A stretch of 64,000 bases of DNA, from assembly GCA_003255025.1 (NCBI GenBank), contig QANY01004819.1:372001-436000 (forward strand). The letters are read 5' to 3'. The notes below the pieces were generated by a model. The model worked only from the letters and a program-made list of their open reading frames with translations. It did not search any database and had not been told where the DNA came from. Both the position numbers and the translations under genes were made by a program. Within the stretch, counting starts at the first letter, position 1. Every line of letters starts with the position of its first letter. This document shows, one piece after another, positions 1 to 11,547 of the stretch. This DNA is from Datisca glomerata. Taxonomy: Eukaryota > Streptophyta > Magnoliopsida > Cucurbitales > Datiscaceae.

Positions 1-1281
1 TACTGCGAGGACATTCCACAGATTCATCATGGGTGACAGAGGATCCCAACATAAGAGGACGACAGGCAGTGGGAGGCTGGTATAAGGATAGAAATACCAG
101 AATTTCATGGTAGTCTTCAGGCTGAAGAGTTCCTTATTGGTTGGAGACTGTTGAGGAGATTTTAGAGTTCAAGAGGGTGGTAGAGAACAAAATAGTACCT
201 TTAGTGAAGACTAGATTGTGTGGGAGGGCTATGACATGGTGCCAGCAATTAAAGCTATCTCGTAGTAGGTTGGGTAAATAAATTTTTTTTTATGGGAAAA
301 GATGAAGAAACATCTGCGAGCTGCGTTTTGACCTTATAATTATCTGTGGATTTTATATCAAAGGTTACAGAATTTGAAGTAGGGAATGCGATCGGTGGAT
401 GATTATACTACTGACTTTTATCAATTGATGGCAAGAAATGAAATCCAGGAAACATAGGAGCAATTGGTGGTGCGATACGTTGAGGGGTTGAGGGTTCAGA
501 TTCAAGATACCCTTAACATGTTTGATCATGTGTCTATGTCAGAGGTACATCAGAGAGCCCTGATGGTGGAGAAATAGTCGCGTCGTGCTAATGGTAGTAG
601 TGGATAGTGGCACCAATAATGCTAATATGGGTAGTAAGGCTGTTGGAAGTCAATTTAACAAATGAGCGAACAATGACACCATGAACTGTTTCACTTGTGG
701 TGAACTTGGGCATAGGCAGTCTGATTGTAAAAAGGCTTGCAAGAGGGCACTATTTGTTGAAATAAATGAAGGTGAAGATCAAGATGATGCAGAAATCGCT
801 AAAACAGTATCAGAGGATGATTAGTTGAGGAGTAATATTTTCCAGTCTACTTGTACCATCCTGGGCAAGGTGTGTCATTTCATGATTGATCCTGACAGTT
901 GTGAAAATATAGTTTCAGAAGAGGCGGTACCGAAGTTGAATATTAAGACGAAGAAACATCCCAAGCCTTAGAAACTAGCCTCGCTTAAGAAATGTGGTGA
1001 GGTAACAATTTGTAAATGTGCTCTTGTTACATTTTCTATTGGAGTAAACTCTAAAGATGATGTTTGGTGTGATGTGGTGACCATGGATGCTTATCATTTG
1101 TTACCGGGTCGACCTTGGGAGTATGATCAAAATGTCGACCATGACAGGAGAGCTAATACTTACAACTTTATGTTTGAAGGGGTTAAAATTATGTTGCTAC
1201 CCAATAAATCAAGGGATAAATCCCTAGATGTAGGGACTAGTAAAAACTTATTATCTTTGGCTCAATTTCATGAGGAGTTGT
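1..1281 (+). pseudogene. gypsy 1 gag and protease remnant
   Basis: Gag fragments are readable in changing frames up to about 800. A CCHC zinc knuckle (C-X2-C-X4-H-X4-C) is encoded at 687-728. The aspartic protease region follows at about 835-1281, with the active-site-like D-P-D-S-C at 888-902 where most relatives have D-[ST]-G or D-G-G-S. The frame is closed by several stops, for example just after the PR motif near 970. It continues toward a conserved gypsy segment that ends at 1281. The piece is non-coding today. Confidence 0.8.
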
Positions 1282-1312
1282 AGGATTCAGAGAAAGTATT
1301 TGTGTGTTTGGA

Positions 1313-2620
1313 AAGGAGTCTGTAACAGTTCTGGATGCAGTGGCTTCTTTGTTGGCAGAATTTTTCAATGTGTTTCTAGATGAATTACCAGATGGATCGC
1401 CACCACTACGTGATATAACACCTATAGGATGAGTCCTAGTGAGCACAAGGAGTTATGCAGACGAGTCGAGGAGTTGTTGGCCAAGGGGCATATCAGAGAT
1501 ACTAGGAGTCCATGTGCCATACTAGGCTTATTGACGCCCAAAAATGATGGTTCTTGGCGAATGTGTGTGGATAGTAGGGCCATCAACAAAATTATTGTCA
1601 TGTATTGGTTTCCTATTCCCCGCTTGGATGATTTATTATATCATATTAGTGGAGCTACTGTGTTCACTAAACTTGATTTAAAGACTTGTTATTACCAGAT
1701 TTGGGTTAGGCCTGAGGATGAGTGGAAGACAGCTTTTAAAACTCGTCAGGGGTTGTATGAGTGGTTCATCATGCCCTTTGGATTGTCCAATGCTCCTAGC
1801 ACATTTATGCGCGTGATGAATCAGTTGTTGAGGCATTTTATTGGCAGATTCATGGTAGTTTATTTTGATGATATTTTGGTTTATAACACTAACTTTGAAG
1901 AACATCTGCGGCATGTGAGAGAGGTTTTAGTTATACTCAGCACAGAACGATTTTATGCGGCAAAAAAGTACGTGTTTATGGGGTATGTAGTTTCTAGAGA
2001 TGGATTGCAGGTAAATGAGACTAAGGTTGAGGTAGTGACATAGTGGCCAAGACAAAAAACAATTACTAAGGTCATAAGTTTTCATGGCTTGACGTCTTTT
2101 TAGGCGTTTTATCACTTATTTCAACAGTATTATGGCGGCGATTATTGATTGTATGAAGGGGAGTAAGTTTATATGGACTGATGAGGAAGAATCAGTATTT
2201 CGATTAAGGAACGCCTTACCACTTCATAGATTTTAGTGTTGCCAAATTTTGCACAACCATTTGAGTTACACACTGATACTTCTAAGGTTTGGATTGGAGC
2301 AATATTGAGTCAAAATCATAGACCGGTGGCCTATTTCAATGAGAAGTCGTTCGACACCAAAATCAGATACAACACATATGACGTTGAGTTTTATGCAGTA
2401 GTATAGTCGATAAATCATTGGCGACATTACCTGTTTCACAGGGAATTCATATTGTATATTGACCATGTTTCTTTGAGACACTTGTATAGATAGGATAAGG
2501 TTTCCCCTAGACATGAGTAGCTATTATGTATATTCACTGTTATGGTCAAACACAAGGCCAGGATAACCAACCGAGTCACATATGCATTGAGTCGCATGAG
2601 TAGCTTGTTGGTTACTATAA
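1313..2620 (+). pseudogene. gypsy 1 reverse transcriptase and RNase H remnant
   Basis: The open part at 1429-2043 carries the RT fingers and palm of a Ty3/gypsy enzyme: a [11 protein letters not shown] block, a Y-x-F-P-x-P-R-L-D-D block, and the catalytic Y-F-D-D at 1861-1872, which is intact. RNase H follows at about 2090-2600, including a Y-F-N-E-K-S-F segment. It is broken by frameshifts and stops, for example at 2041 and near 2403. The second element has the same arrangement but a mutated catalytic motif. Confidence 0.88.
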
Positions 2621-2638
2621 TGGTTGCGGTAACTGGTT

Positions 2639-3867
2639 TTGACTCTTTTTGTGAGTTGTTTGATACTGATCCTTATTTCTCTGTGGTTCTCTAATATGTG
2701 CAGACTGGAAAGAAAACAGATTTCTTGTTACATGATGGATTTCTGTTTAAGGGTAATCAACTTTGTATCTCAAATTGAAGCGTGCGATTGTAGATTCTCA
2801 AAGAACTTCATGGTGAGGGTCACGTTGGCAAAGATAGAACATTGCAACTGACAGAGTCATCGTATTTTTGGCCTGACATGAACAAAGGTGAGGATTTTCC
2901 AACTGTCAAAGGGTCCTACCACTAATACGGGGTTATACATGCCTTTTCCAGTTCCTTCTCAACCTTGGGTGGATGTTAGCATGGATTTTGTGTATGGGAT
3001 GCCTCGTATGCAGAGAGGTAATGATTTCATCTATGTTGTCGTAGATCGTTTCTCCAAGATGGTTCATTTTATTCCCTACAAGAAAACTACTGATGTTGTT
3101 AATGTGGCACACTTATTTTTTTGTGAGATATATCCTCTACATGGGCTGCCTACCTCTATTGTTTTTTTATAAAGATACCAGGTTTGTTAGGCATTTTTTA
3201 CGCAGCTTGTGGAAGATGGTCAATACACAACTCAATTTTAGTAGTGCATATCATCCTCAAACGGATGGATAGACTGAGGTATTCAATAGGTCTCTGGACG
3301 ACCTTTTACGTTGTTTGGTTGGTGAGCATGTCAAGAGTTGGGATCTAAAAGTGTGTCAGGCAGAGTTTGCTCATAACCATGCAGTCAGTCGCAGTACATG
3401 GTTTAGTCCTTTTCAGGTGGTTTATTCGATCCAACCCAGGGGATAACTCGATTTGATGGATTTACCAAGTAAGTTGAAGGTCCACGGTAAAGCATCAGAT
3501 TTTGTAACTGGATTGAAAGATGTTCACAGGCAGTTCATGACAATTTGCGTTGAGTAAACGTACGGTATAAATAAGATGTCGATTAGAAATGCAGACATAC
3601 GGAGTTTGAGGTTGGAGATTTTGTGTGGGTTGTCCTGACTAAGGATCGCTTTTCATTTGGTGAATTCAACAAGTTGTCTGCCAAGAAGATTGGACATGTC
3701 GAGGTTGTTGAGAAGATCAATCCAAATCCTTACAGGTTGAAGCTGCCTAGCCACATTTTTACTACTGATGTGTTCAATGTTAAACATTTGATTCCTTTTC
3801 GGGATGACTCTTTTGATAATGATGCTACTACAAATTCGAAGTCAAATTTTCTCTACCCTGGGGAGAA
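2639..3867 (+). pseudogene. gypsy 1 integrase remnant
   Basis: The zinc-binding part is seen in broken form around 2700-2880. The core (2888-3172) includes the W-V-D-V-S-M-D-F and V-V-D-R-F-S-K-M blocks with catalytic aspartates. A frameshift at about 3170 and a stop in the H-P-Q-T-D-G region near 3270 disrupt it. The C-terminal domain is open at 3623-3937 and ends in an F-N-V-K-H-L-I-P-F motif. The reading frame runs a little way into the LTR, as in the sister element. Confidence 0.88.
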
Positions 3868-4370
3868 TGATGTGGACAGTGTAACTTTAGAATTTCTGAA
3901 ACTAATGGATTGTGGCACGCGTATGTCCACTTCTTGAGGGAGTAACTTTTGATTCGAGTGGAACCATGTGACCCGTAAGATATCAAATCGAAGCTTATTC
4001 AGAGATCTACATGTGCAACAGGTTTTACTTGCTTCAGCCAATTTCGGGTCCAAAAACACTGTTTAAGAACTTTCAGAGGTCCAAAAATTTTGGGTCTTTT
4101 TTAATAATTTACATCTCTTTAAATTTTTAGGGTTTTTAGAATGGTAAAAATTCAGCTTATTTGGTTGTTTAGACAATTTTGATATTTTAATGAGAAAATC
4201 ATTCTCCTTTTATTTCTAATTTTTGGTATTTTTACGAATAAATGAAATTGTTGCTTAAATCCTGGTAATCTTAAGATTCAACAGGTTTTGGAAGACCGAT
4301 TGCTGAAAATCATGCGCGATTCAATAATTTTTGGTATTGTTAGAGTTTTGTCGAGACTTCCGCTACATCA
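3868..4370 (+). repeat. 3' LTR of gypsy 1
   Basis: Starts TGATGTGGAC directly after a purine-rich tract (GGGGAGAA) and ends CGCTACATCA. It aligns along its length with both LTRs of gypsy element 2. The termini are a 5-bp inverted pair, TGATG and CATCA. The five bases that follow are TCTAG; the matching target-site copy would lie outside the window. Confidence 0.85.
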
Positions 4371-4899
4371 TCTAGTCTTTCTCTACATGATTTGAAAATA
4401 TATATTTTCCTTCCCATACTGCTTTATATTATTTTATATTGTACTCCTACAAATCAAACCGGATTATATGTTGAGTTCTTCAAATTTTTGGGATAAGAGT
4501 TGTATCTAAAGCCTTCCTTCCCTTAAGCAATTGGAATTTTTTAGCGTGAGACTAAAAATTCAGATTATAGTTAGTAAAGGGCTTCAGTATAATATGTGAT
4601 TTATTGATTCTTGTTGTGAAGGAACATAGAGATTATTAGTATATGTCTTGTTTATTTAAGAAAAATAAGCTAACCTTTCATGCTTTCATTGGATTATTAC
4701 TGGGTTTGGAAGCTAAAATTGTATGCAAAAGGATTTGTAAACTTGGACTAAAGCGTGTGGGAGCATCATTTTTTATTTATACGCATCAAGCGAATGGATT
4801 AAAGTTTGTCAAGGAATGTGCTTGATGAAAACCAAAGGTTGAGGTAGGGAAAGCAGTTACTCAGTTAATTTATATGTACTAGTTAAAAACCTGTGCAAT
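4371..4899. other. intergenic, no recognisable gene
   Basis: AT-rich sequence between the gypsy 3' LTR and the CACTA element. A 60-codon open frame at 4643-4825 has no recognisable domain and is probably chance. Confidence 0.5.
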
Positions 4900-6971
4900 C
4901 ACTACAAGAAAACAGTTTTTTCGCAAAACTTTTTTTTTGGTTTTTTGCGACAGTTTCCAACCATCGTGATAGCTATCGCGACGATTTTAAAACGGTTGGG
5001 ACTGCTGCCGTTGGGAAAACTATTGCGACGATTTTCACAACAGTCAGAGGAAAGTCGCTAAAAATTATCTATCGCGACGGTTGACAAACCATCACCATAG
5101 GCAACCTATTGCGACGGTTACACCGAACCATCATAATATCTACATGCCTTTCTTTCAATTGCGGCGGTTCTTTTAACCGCCGCAATTGATCATATATTTT
5201 CATATATACCGACGATTATTTAAACCGCCAGTATTTTTACCATATTTAAAAAAGTCATATATTTTTAGGTAAACTACAGCCAAAATCCACCCCATTATCT
5301 CTCTCTCCTTCTTGGATCTTCTTTCTCTATCTAAAGTTTATACCCTGCACCAACTCTATGAGAAATCAGATGCAGCAAAAGAAGAGAGAGGAACCTAAGT
5401 AGAGGGATTGAAGGTGGAGGATGACCAAATTGTTCATGTGTGACAATGTAAAAGAAGAAGAGAAAAAATACAAAATTCAATTAACTTTCATGTTATTCTA
5501 TTCAAAATAATTTCATGTTATTGTAATTCAAAATAATTTTATACATAAAAATTAAACAAGAATGTGAGCTATATGTAGATGGAGCTGGTGAAATCAATGA
5601 ACATTTGTTAAACATCTCAATCGTTTCAAGTTATAAGATAAGAACAAAAATAATCAGCATGATATCAACTACTGGTAGCATGTTCAAATGTCAAGTATAT
5701 CCAAGCCAGCAGTAGAATTTTGAAGATGAAAACGCTGAGAAAGTATCTTTGAAGAAATTTAAAAATGAGAAAAAAGAAGAGGAAGAAGAGGAAAGTTTAT
5801 TTTCTTGCTACAAACTAGTGAAAACCTATTAAGATGCTAACTGATAGAAGGCAAAGTTCTTATGTTACAAACCCTGCATAATGTAACCGTCTATATCAAG
5901 CCAAATATCCTATGTACCTTACAAAATATGCGCCCAGATGCCAAATGCACCACTTCTATCCCTTCTTTTTTATAAGCAACAACATTAGGAAGCCACCAGA
6001 GCTTAGTATAGTTAGTAATCGTAGGAACATGAGGTATTGGCTGCATGAAAGAAGTAATCAAGTTACTAGGTATATATCATCAACTAAGAGTAAGACTTTG
6101 AGAATACTCATATATGAGTCCACTGATTCATTTCTTGATAATCATTCAGGTTTTAACTATAATCTGAAGGAGCATTATATATTAAATGATAGATCATATG
6201 AACATTATTTCTAAGGAATCCCTAGCATGAAGTAACATAGAGGAACTTATATACGAGAAATTTTTTGTGCCCTGTCACAAAATGACCACACAAATGATGT
6301 GGTCAAATAGAGCAGATATTCCAAAAGTGGATCCTTAAAGTATTTTCTTGTTACAAAATAGACTTCCACACATCTTTTGAGTTAAATTTGTCACAGATAT
6401 CCACTGACGGAACAAAACTCATTTGAAAAAGGAGAATTTTTTTTAAAATGAATCATATAGCAATGAAGCTATTAACATCGCCCATAAAGCTCATATAGCA
6501 ATGAAACTCGCCTTTTACAATATCAAACCTCATAAAGCCATTAGCATCGCCCATAAAGCCGATGATTGAATAGTAGAAAAATCAGAACGTCATTTTGCTA
6601 AATACTCTTGTACACGTGTTAGTAAGAAAGAAGAAATTCATAAGAGAACTTCATCACATCTAGTACAAAACCATACCTCCTTTTCTATTACACTTCTTCT
6701 ATGTTGTTCAACATTCTTTTCTGCCATCCCCATCTCTTTAGAGGGATCCATCATAATCTATTTTAAAACAATAAGTTACTTGTAAGAAAAAGGGGAAAGG
6801 GTAAGAAATATCACACTGATCTTCAATATACCTTTACTAGAGTATTATTAGGAATATCTCGCCATTAAAAGAACTTAGGTCAATGTGTTAAAGCAATTGA
6901 GTGTGTCAAAATCGCTCAGATAATGGACCCAGGACAGAGAACCAACTATGTACAACTTCATCACAACTCTT

Positions 6972-7004
6972 GGGGGGGGGGGGGGGGGGNGGGGGGGGGG
7001 GGGG
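6972..7004 (+). repeat. poly-G tract with one N
   Basis: A run of 18 G, one N at 6990, then 14 G. The true length is probably unresolved. It lies inside the CACTA element. Confidence 0.9.
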
Positions 7005-7270
7005 TGGAATTCCATACCGTCATCCTCAATAAGTTAAATTTTAGTATGAGATTATTGAAGTCGAATAAAATGATCTATCACCCACTCTTTTTAAGTTTAG
7101 GAGATGCTTGAAGAACATGCATTTTATTTGATTAAAATCACATAATAGCATATTCATTATCTAACATTTTGCAACCCATAATGGAACAACAATTGGTATA
7201 TAATCTAGCAGAATAGTTGCAACCAATAAAGCTAGTACGTCTAGCAAACCAAAATTGGAAAAACAGAACA

Positions 7271-8110
7271 TGCATGCGGCTGCATTTCCACCCTCCCACC
7301 AATAATTACTATTCATGTATCCCCGTGCTTGATGGTATAATTACTTACTGAGATTGAATGGTGAGCATTCTGTGGAAAATCATTCTGTCAAAAGAACAGC
7401 AAAGATTAGTGTACCCAAGAGGTAAGAAGAAGAGGGGGGTGCACCTTGAAGGCACGGTGCAAAATGCGTCACACACAGACCTGCAGATTTGTTTCCCATA
7501 GCTTTATGAGATTGTGATCAAAACACATTATAGACTAACCCGATGTAACAACCACAAAACTTGCGCCACCGGTTGTCCTTGCTTGGGATGTCCATCAATA
7601 ACCCTAGTGGCCATGTCTACAGCACGTCTCTGAGATGAAACACAGACTTTATCAGGCAACAAGACACTTTTGCAATCATACAGGCATGACTAAATCCCTC
7701 ATCCACTCGCCTACTATGGGGTTCCAAAACCTAAGTCACCCACGACAATTTACGTGGAGAAAATGGTGTACAGTGAAAAGTAGCTACTGAAATATTTTCT
7801 CTAGACATTGATATCATGATGCAATGATCATTAACCACAAAACACATTCTAGGAAAACAGACAAAACTATGAGATAATTTCTTAAAAACATAAGGGAAAT
7901 ACAACCAAGGAGAGTAGGAAATGGGTGCCAATTAACCTGGATTTTAGCATCATGTGTAGCGACAAGAACCTCTTTCTTACTATCCCCATTAAGATCAGCG
8001 ACAACAGGAGGTGGGAGACGATCGACTACAAACTTAATTGGGTATTCATCGGTGAGATGCATCCACGCCTCCCTGAAGGAGAAATTACCCTGGTGCTGAA
8101 ATTCAATAGC
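7271..8110 (-). pseudogene. captured fragment of an FG-GAP-repeat protein gene (three exons, two introns)
   Basis: Reading the minus strand gives the N-terminal part of a conserved plant FG-GAP-repeat protein (the At3g51050 type, recalled from knowledge of the family). Exon 1 (7937-~8110) includes N-F-S-F-R-E-A-W and D-R-L-P-P-P-V-V-A-D-L-N-G-D. Exon 2 (7491-7730) includes L-E-P-H-S-R-R-V-D-E-G-F and C-F-D-H-N-L. Exon 3 (~7271-7384) includes N-Y-T-I-K-H-G-D-T and E-M-Q-P-H. The introns at 7731-7936 and 7385-7490 keep GT-AG borders, so the piece was captured as genomic DNA, not from mRNA. It is dead: a 1-bp loss near 7661, a TAG replacing Trp near 7535, and a TGA replacing Gly near 7315. Sequence up to about 8260 may be the donor gene's 5' UTR. 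Confidence 0.85.
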
Positions 8111-8495
8111 AACCCAATAATCAATCCCATCATATTAGAATTGTATCCCCAAGTAATCAACCAAGAGATCGAGATAGGAGACACATAGAAGGCTCGACGT
8201 GTTTTTAGGGTTTTCATCCATTCCCCGCTCAATTTTTTAGCTCTTTTCCTGTTTCCTGCCTTTTGCTTTTCTATGCCGACGGTTATGTCAAACTGTAGCA
8301 ATATGACCCATTATTTTGCTACGATTATGCCAAAACCATAGCAATATGACCATCATTTTGCGACGGTTTTATACAACCGTCGCAATAAGTTACACTACCG
8401 CGACAGTCGATAAAAATCATCACAATAAATGAAACAATTGCGATGATTATGTAAACCGTCACAATAAATCCTGCGTCTTCACTTTTTTTGTAGTA

Positions 8496-9303
8496 AATAC
8501 ATAATATATATATATGGACATACGTGTTTTATTAAGCAAATATTTTATTTTTCTCTCTATTTAGTATCTATAAAATACTAATTTTTTTTAGAATGGCAAA
8601 ATACACTAAGCAGTCGGATCGTAAAATTTACAGACCTTTGGCCTTCAAGACTAAATAAATATTTCTGCTACAATGAGAAAAAGAGAAGAAAAAAGCAACC
8701 AATTAAATAAAGAACGTGACACATATGATGGTACATATCTAACATCCAATCAAAATAATAAACTTACTGAATTACTCCACAGAAAAAATCGCTCTTCTCC
8801 AAGCTCTCTCAGTAGTTTTTTTATTGGTAGTTAGCAATTGTATAAGATCAGAATTTCACAAAAGGGAATCATAAATTAGTAAAATGTTAAATATCAATTA
8901 AATAAAAAAAATACAAATAACTCAAATGTTCATCATATCCTTACATAAAAGAAAAAAAATAAATAAGAGCTTGCTTCAGCAAAAAAAAATGGAGAGAACA
9001 TAAGTGTTTGTGATCTTTTTCTCTTAATACTTGCTTTATACATTGAATTCCTTTTCGGTTACAATTTAGAGATTTATTCTATTGTAACCTTCATTTGTCT
9101 AACCTTAATTTTAATGACAATGAGAAAAAAAAATGTAATTCTATAGTAGGCAATAAATATATAATCTCCCTTTTCCTGTTTTAATTTTTCTCTTGAGCCA
9201 TTAGTCTTCTCACACGTGGTTGGAATAAATATTTTAATATTATATCTCTTATTTGTTGAATTAAATTGAATAGATTGATGAGTGTGTTTCACCCTCATAT
9301 TTT
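8496..9303. other. intergenic AT-rich DNA
   Basis: Many A/T runs and a short TA tract near 8505. No open frame with recognisable coding content was seen; the minus-strand frame at 9074-9298 is low complexity. Confidence 0.5.
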
Positions 9304-10525
9304 AGATAATCTTAACTTTAATTTTATTGGTTTTTGAGTTTTTTAGTTTGATTTATGTTTGTTTTTGTTTTTATCTTGTAGCTTAGCTATTCAAATACAT
9401 TTGGATTGATTTTGAAAGACTTCAAAGATAAAAATACAAAGAGATGGACCTGGGCAGAATGACCAGGTTAGCTATTCAAATGCATTTGGATTGTTTTTAT
9501 CTTATGTTTGTTTTTTTTATTTATGCAAGCGTCTGCCAGCGCTCCAGTGCTGGTCGCTAGGTAGCTTGGCAGTAAGCTAGCGCCGCGACGCTGGCGCGAT
9601 AACCTTTTTTATGTTTTTCTTTCCTATTTTATCCTTATCGAACCCTAGTGTATAAAGAGAATATTTTAGGTCTTTTTGAGGAATTTTGGGATGTGAGAGG
9701 CAGAGGAGAAATTTTTTTGGAGAGAAAGTGAATACAGATCCAATCGGGAGACGGATCTCAACTTCAATTCATCCGCAAATCTAATTTTTTCTTCTCTTTT
9801 CCTCTATGTTCATGAATATTATTAGGATATCTTCTTATTCTAGTATGTTATAAATTTCTTATCTAAGGCTACGACATGGCCAAACCATGATTGTTCATAA
9901 ATTTTGATTTTCAATTTAATTGATGTTTATTCAATATTATTGAGTGTTATAATCCGTTCTTAATGCTTGTGATCATCTGGCCAATTATTACATGATTTTA
10001 GATTTAAGTTGGAGATTGAGAAGTGATGATTAAATTTGATCTTTATTTATAACACCATTAGAATTTCATAAGTTAGAGATAACTATGGATCTAGTCTAAC
10101 AATTATAATTATAGATGTTTAATGAGTTTCAACTTGTTGAATCTTGATAGAGATGTGAGATTAGTATTTTTGATTCATTATTATAAATGCTCGAGAAAGA
10201 TTGATAATTATTTTAGAGAATTCCGCTGTCAATAATTTGATAAACATTGATTGAGTGAGTTTTAAAATTTTGAGTATGTTTGGTTTTGTAAAATAAGAAT
10301 CCCTAGATCTTTTACCTATTCAATTTTAAATTATTCATCTTTATCAAATCTGTATCATTTTAGTTTAATTAAAAATTCTAACTTCTCGTTATTCTCAATT
10401 AGAATTAAGGTTTAGTTAAGTTTAATTATTAATATCAATCAATCATGTGAATGATACTATATTTTTATAAAAATTTATTACTTAACGACGATAGTGTACA
10501 CTTGTACTATAGAATAATCTTAACA
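9304..10525 (+). repeat. LTR-like dispersed repeat, copy R1
   Basis: Aligns over its whole length with 46649-47800. Shared landmarks are the start GATAATCTTAAC, a GC-rich block with GCTGGCGC-type words (about 9530-9600), the phrase CCTAGTGTATAAA, and the end GTGTACACTTG-x-ACTATAG. It has no coding content. Size and layout suggest a solo LTR of a gypsy-type element. A short internal duplication (TAGCTATTCAAAT..., near 9395 and 9470) is absent from the sister copy. The exact ends and target-site duplication are not settled. Confidence 0.5.
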
Positions 10526-11028
10526 TAGATCTAAAGAAATTGCAGCTAAAATTTTTTAATCCGGAAATTCTAGAGCCATTGAGAGTAGATTAAAGTATGA
10601 GTGTTCTAAATAAAAGATTAACAAACCGACATTTTATATATTTTGAAAACCAAGCTTTTAAAACCATAATAACTTTTATTTTATACACAATGAGTAATAC
10701 TCTTTTTACATGGAACTGAAAAGTCTTCTATTATTATTTACACTTCTTAATTTGATTAGCTAATTATGTATTACTATAATTATTTATACATTTTAACAAA
10801 AAAAATTACATTATTATACGTATTAACTATCTTGTATTATATTTTCCCACATTTTTACTAATGTCTCATATTTCATAAATAAGATCTGAAATAATCATAT
10901 TTTTTATTCTCGACACGTGTTATTAATTGAAATTAGTTTTCATGTGACCAATACTCTTATAAATTAGTTAAAACTATAAAGGACATAAAATTTTGAGTTT
11001 AGATGAAAAGATTAAAATAGAGAGGAAC
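10526..11028. other. intergenic AT-rich DNA
   Basis: No gene or repeat was recognised between repeat R1 and the gypsy 2 target-site duplication. Confidence 0.5.
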
Positions 11029-11512
11029 TAATGTGGATGGTGTAGCGTTGGAGTTTTTGGAGCGAATGGATCGTCGCACGCGTAGTTTACCGTCCAGAGA
11101 CCATAACTTTTGATTCAGGTTGACTCACGAGACTTGTAAGATATCAAATCAAAGCTTGTTCGGATATCTACATGTACAAAGGGATTTACCCGTTACGGCC
11201 CGGTTTTAGGCTCAGAAAGGTCATTTTATGTTTAGGGTTTTCTGTGACAGTTTAAAAGATATTATGTTTGGGGTTTTCTGTGAAAGTTTAAATACTTTTG
11301 TTTAGCTTTTATATGACAGTTTCTGATATTTGTTTGAGACGTTTTCTCTCTATCATTCCATCTTTTGATATTTTATGATTTATCAAAATTGATGCCTAGA
11401 TCCTTGTAATCTCATAATTCAATAAGTTTTAGAAGATCGAATTACTGGTAGTCATGCACGATTAAACAATGTTTGATATTGTTAGGTTTTCTTCGAGGCT
11501 TCCGCTATAGCA
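11029..11512 (+). repeat. 5' LTR of gypsy 2
   Basis: 484 bp aligning with the 471-bp LTR at 15802-16272. It starts TAATGTGGAT and ends CTATAGCA, mutated from CTACATCA. The primer-binding site follows two bases later. Confidence 0.9.
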
Positions 11513-11514
11513 GT

Positions 11515-11526
11515 TGGTATCAGAGC
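11515..11526 (+). other. primer-binding site of gypsy 2
   Basis: TGGTATCAGAGC, complementary to the 3' end of initiator-Met tRNA, as in many plant LTR elements. It lies two bases after the LTR. Confidence 0.9.
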
Positions 11527-11547
11527 TAAAACTGATCCGTCATTTTC

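Larger units (their letters stand above)
1..4370 (+). mobile_element. Ty3/gypsy retrotransposon 1, decayed, 5' LTR outside window
   Basis: The order gag zinc knuckle, protease, reverse transcriptase, RNase H, integrase and 3' LTR is that of a Ty3/gypsy element read on the plus strand. The coding regions match those of the second gypsy element at 11029-16272 throughout, so both belong to one family. The start of gag and the 5' LTR lie beyond the left edge. All coding regions carry stops and frameshifts. The right end is set by the 3' LTR end in CATCA at 4370, mirror of the LTR start TGATG. No chromodomain was recognised after the integrase. Confidence 0.93.
4900..8495. mobile_element. non-autonomous CACTA transposon carrying captured host exons
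   Basis: The left end begins CACTACAAGAAAA and the right end finishes TTTTTTTGTAGTA, an 11/13 match to the inverted left end. Both ends are flanked by AAT (4897-4899 and 8496-8498), the 3-bp target-site duplication typical of CACTA/En-Spm elements. Subterminal regions (about 4915-5210 and 8270-8470) are dense in short direct and inverted copies of CGACGGTT/AACCGTCG, the usual transposase-binding type of array. No transposase is present, so the element would need help in trans. The interior includes a captured three-exon piece of an FG-GAP protein gene and a long G run. Confidence 0.9.

Noticed and set aside
7925..8188. Plus-strand 87-codon open frame in the CACTA element
   Set aside because: It is the shadow of the captured FG-GAP exon 1 on the other strand.
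11515..11526. TGGTATCAGAGC words (also at 41293) as possible tRNA gene fragments
   Set aside because: They sit directly after LTRs and are primer-binding sites; no tRNA cloverleaf can be drawn around them.
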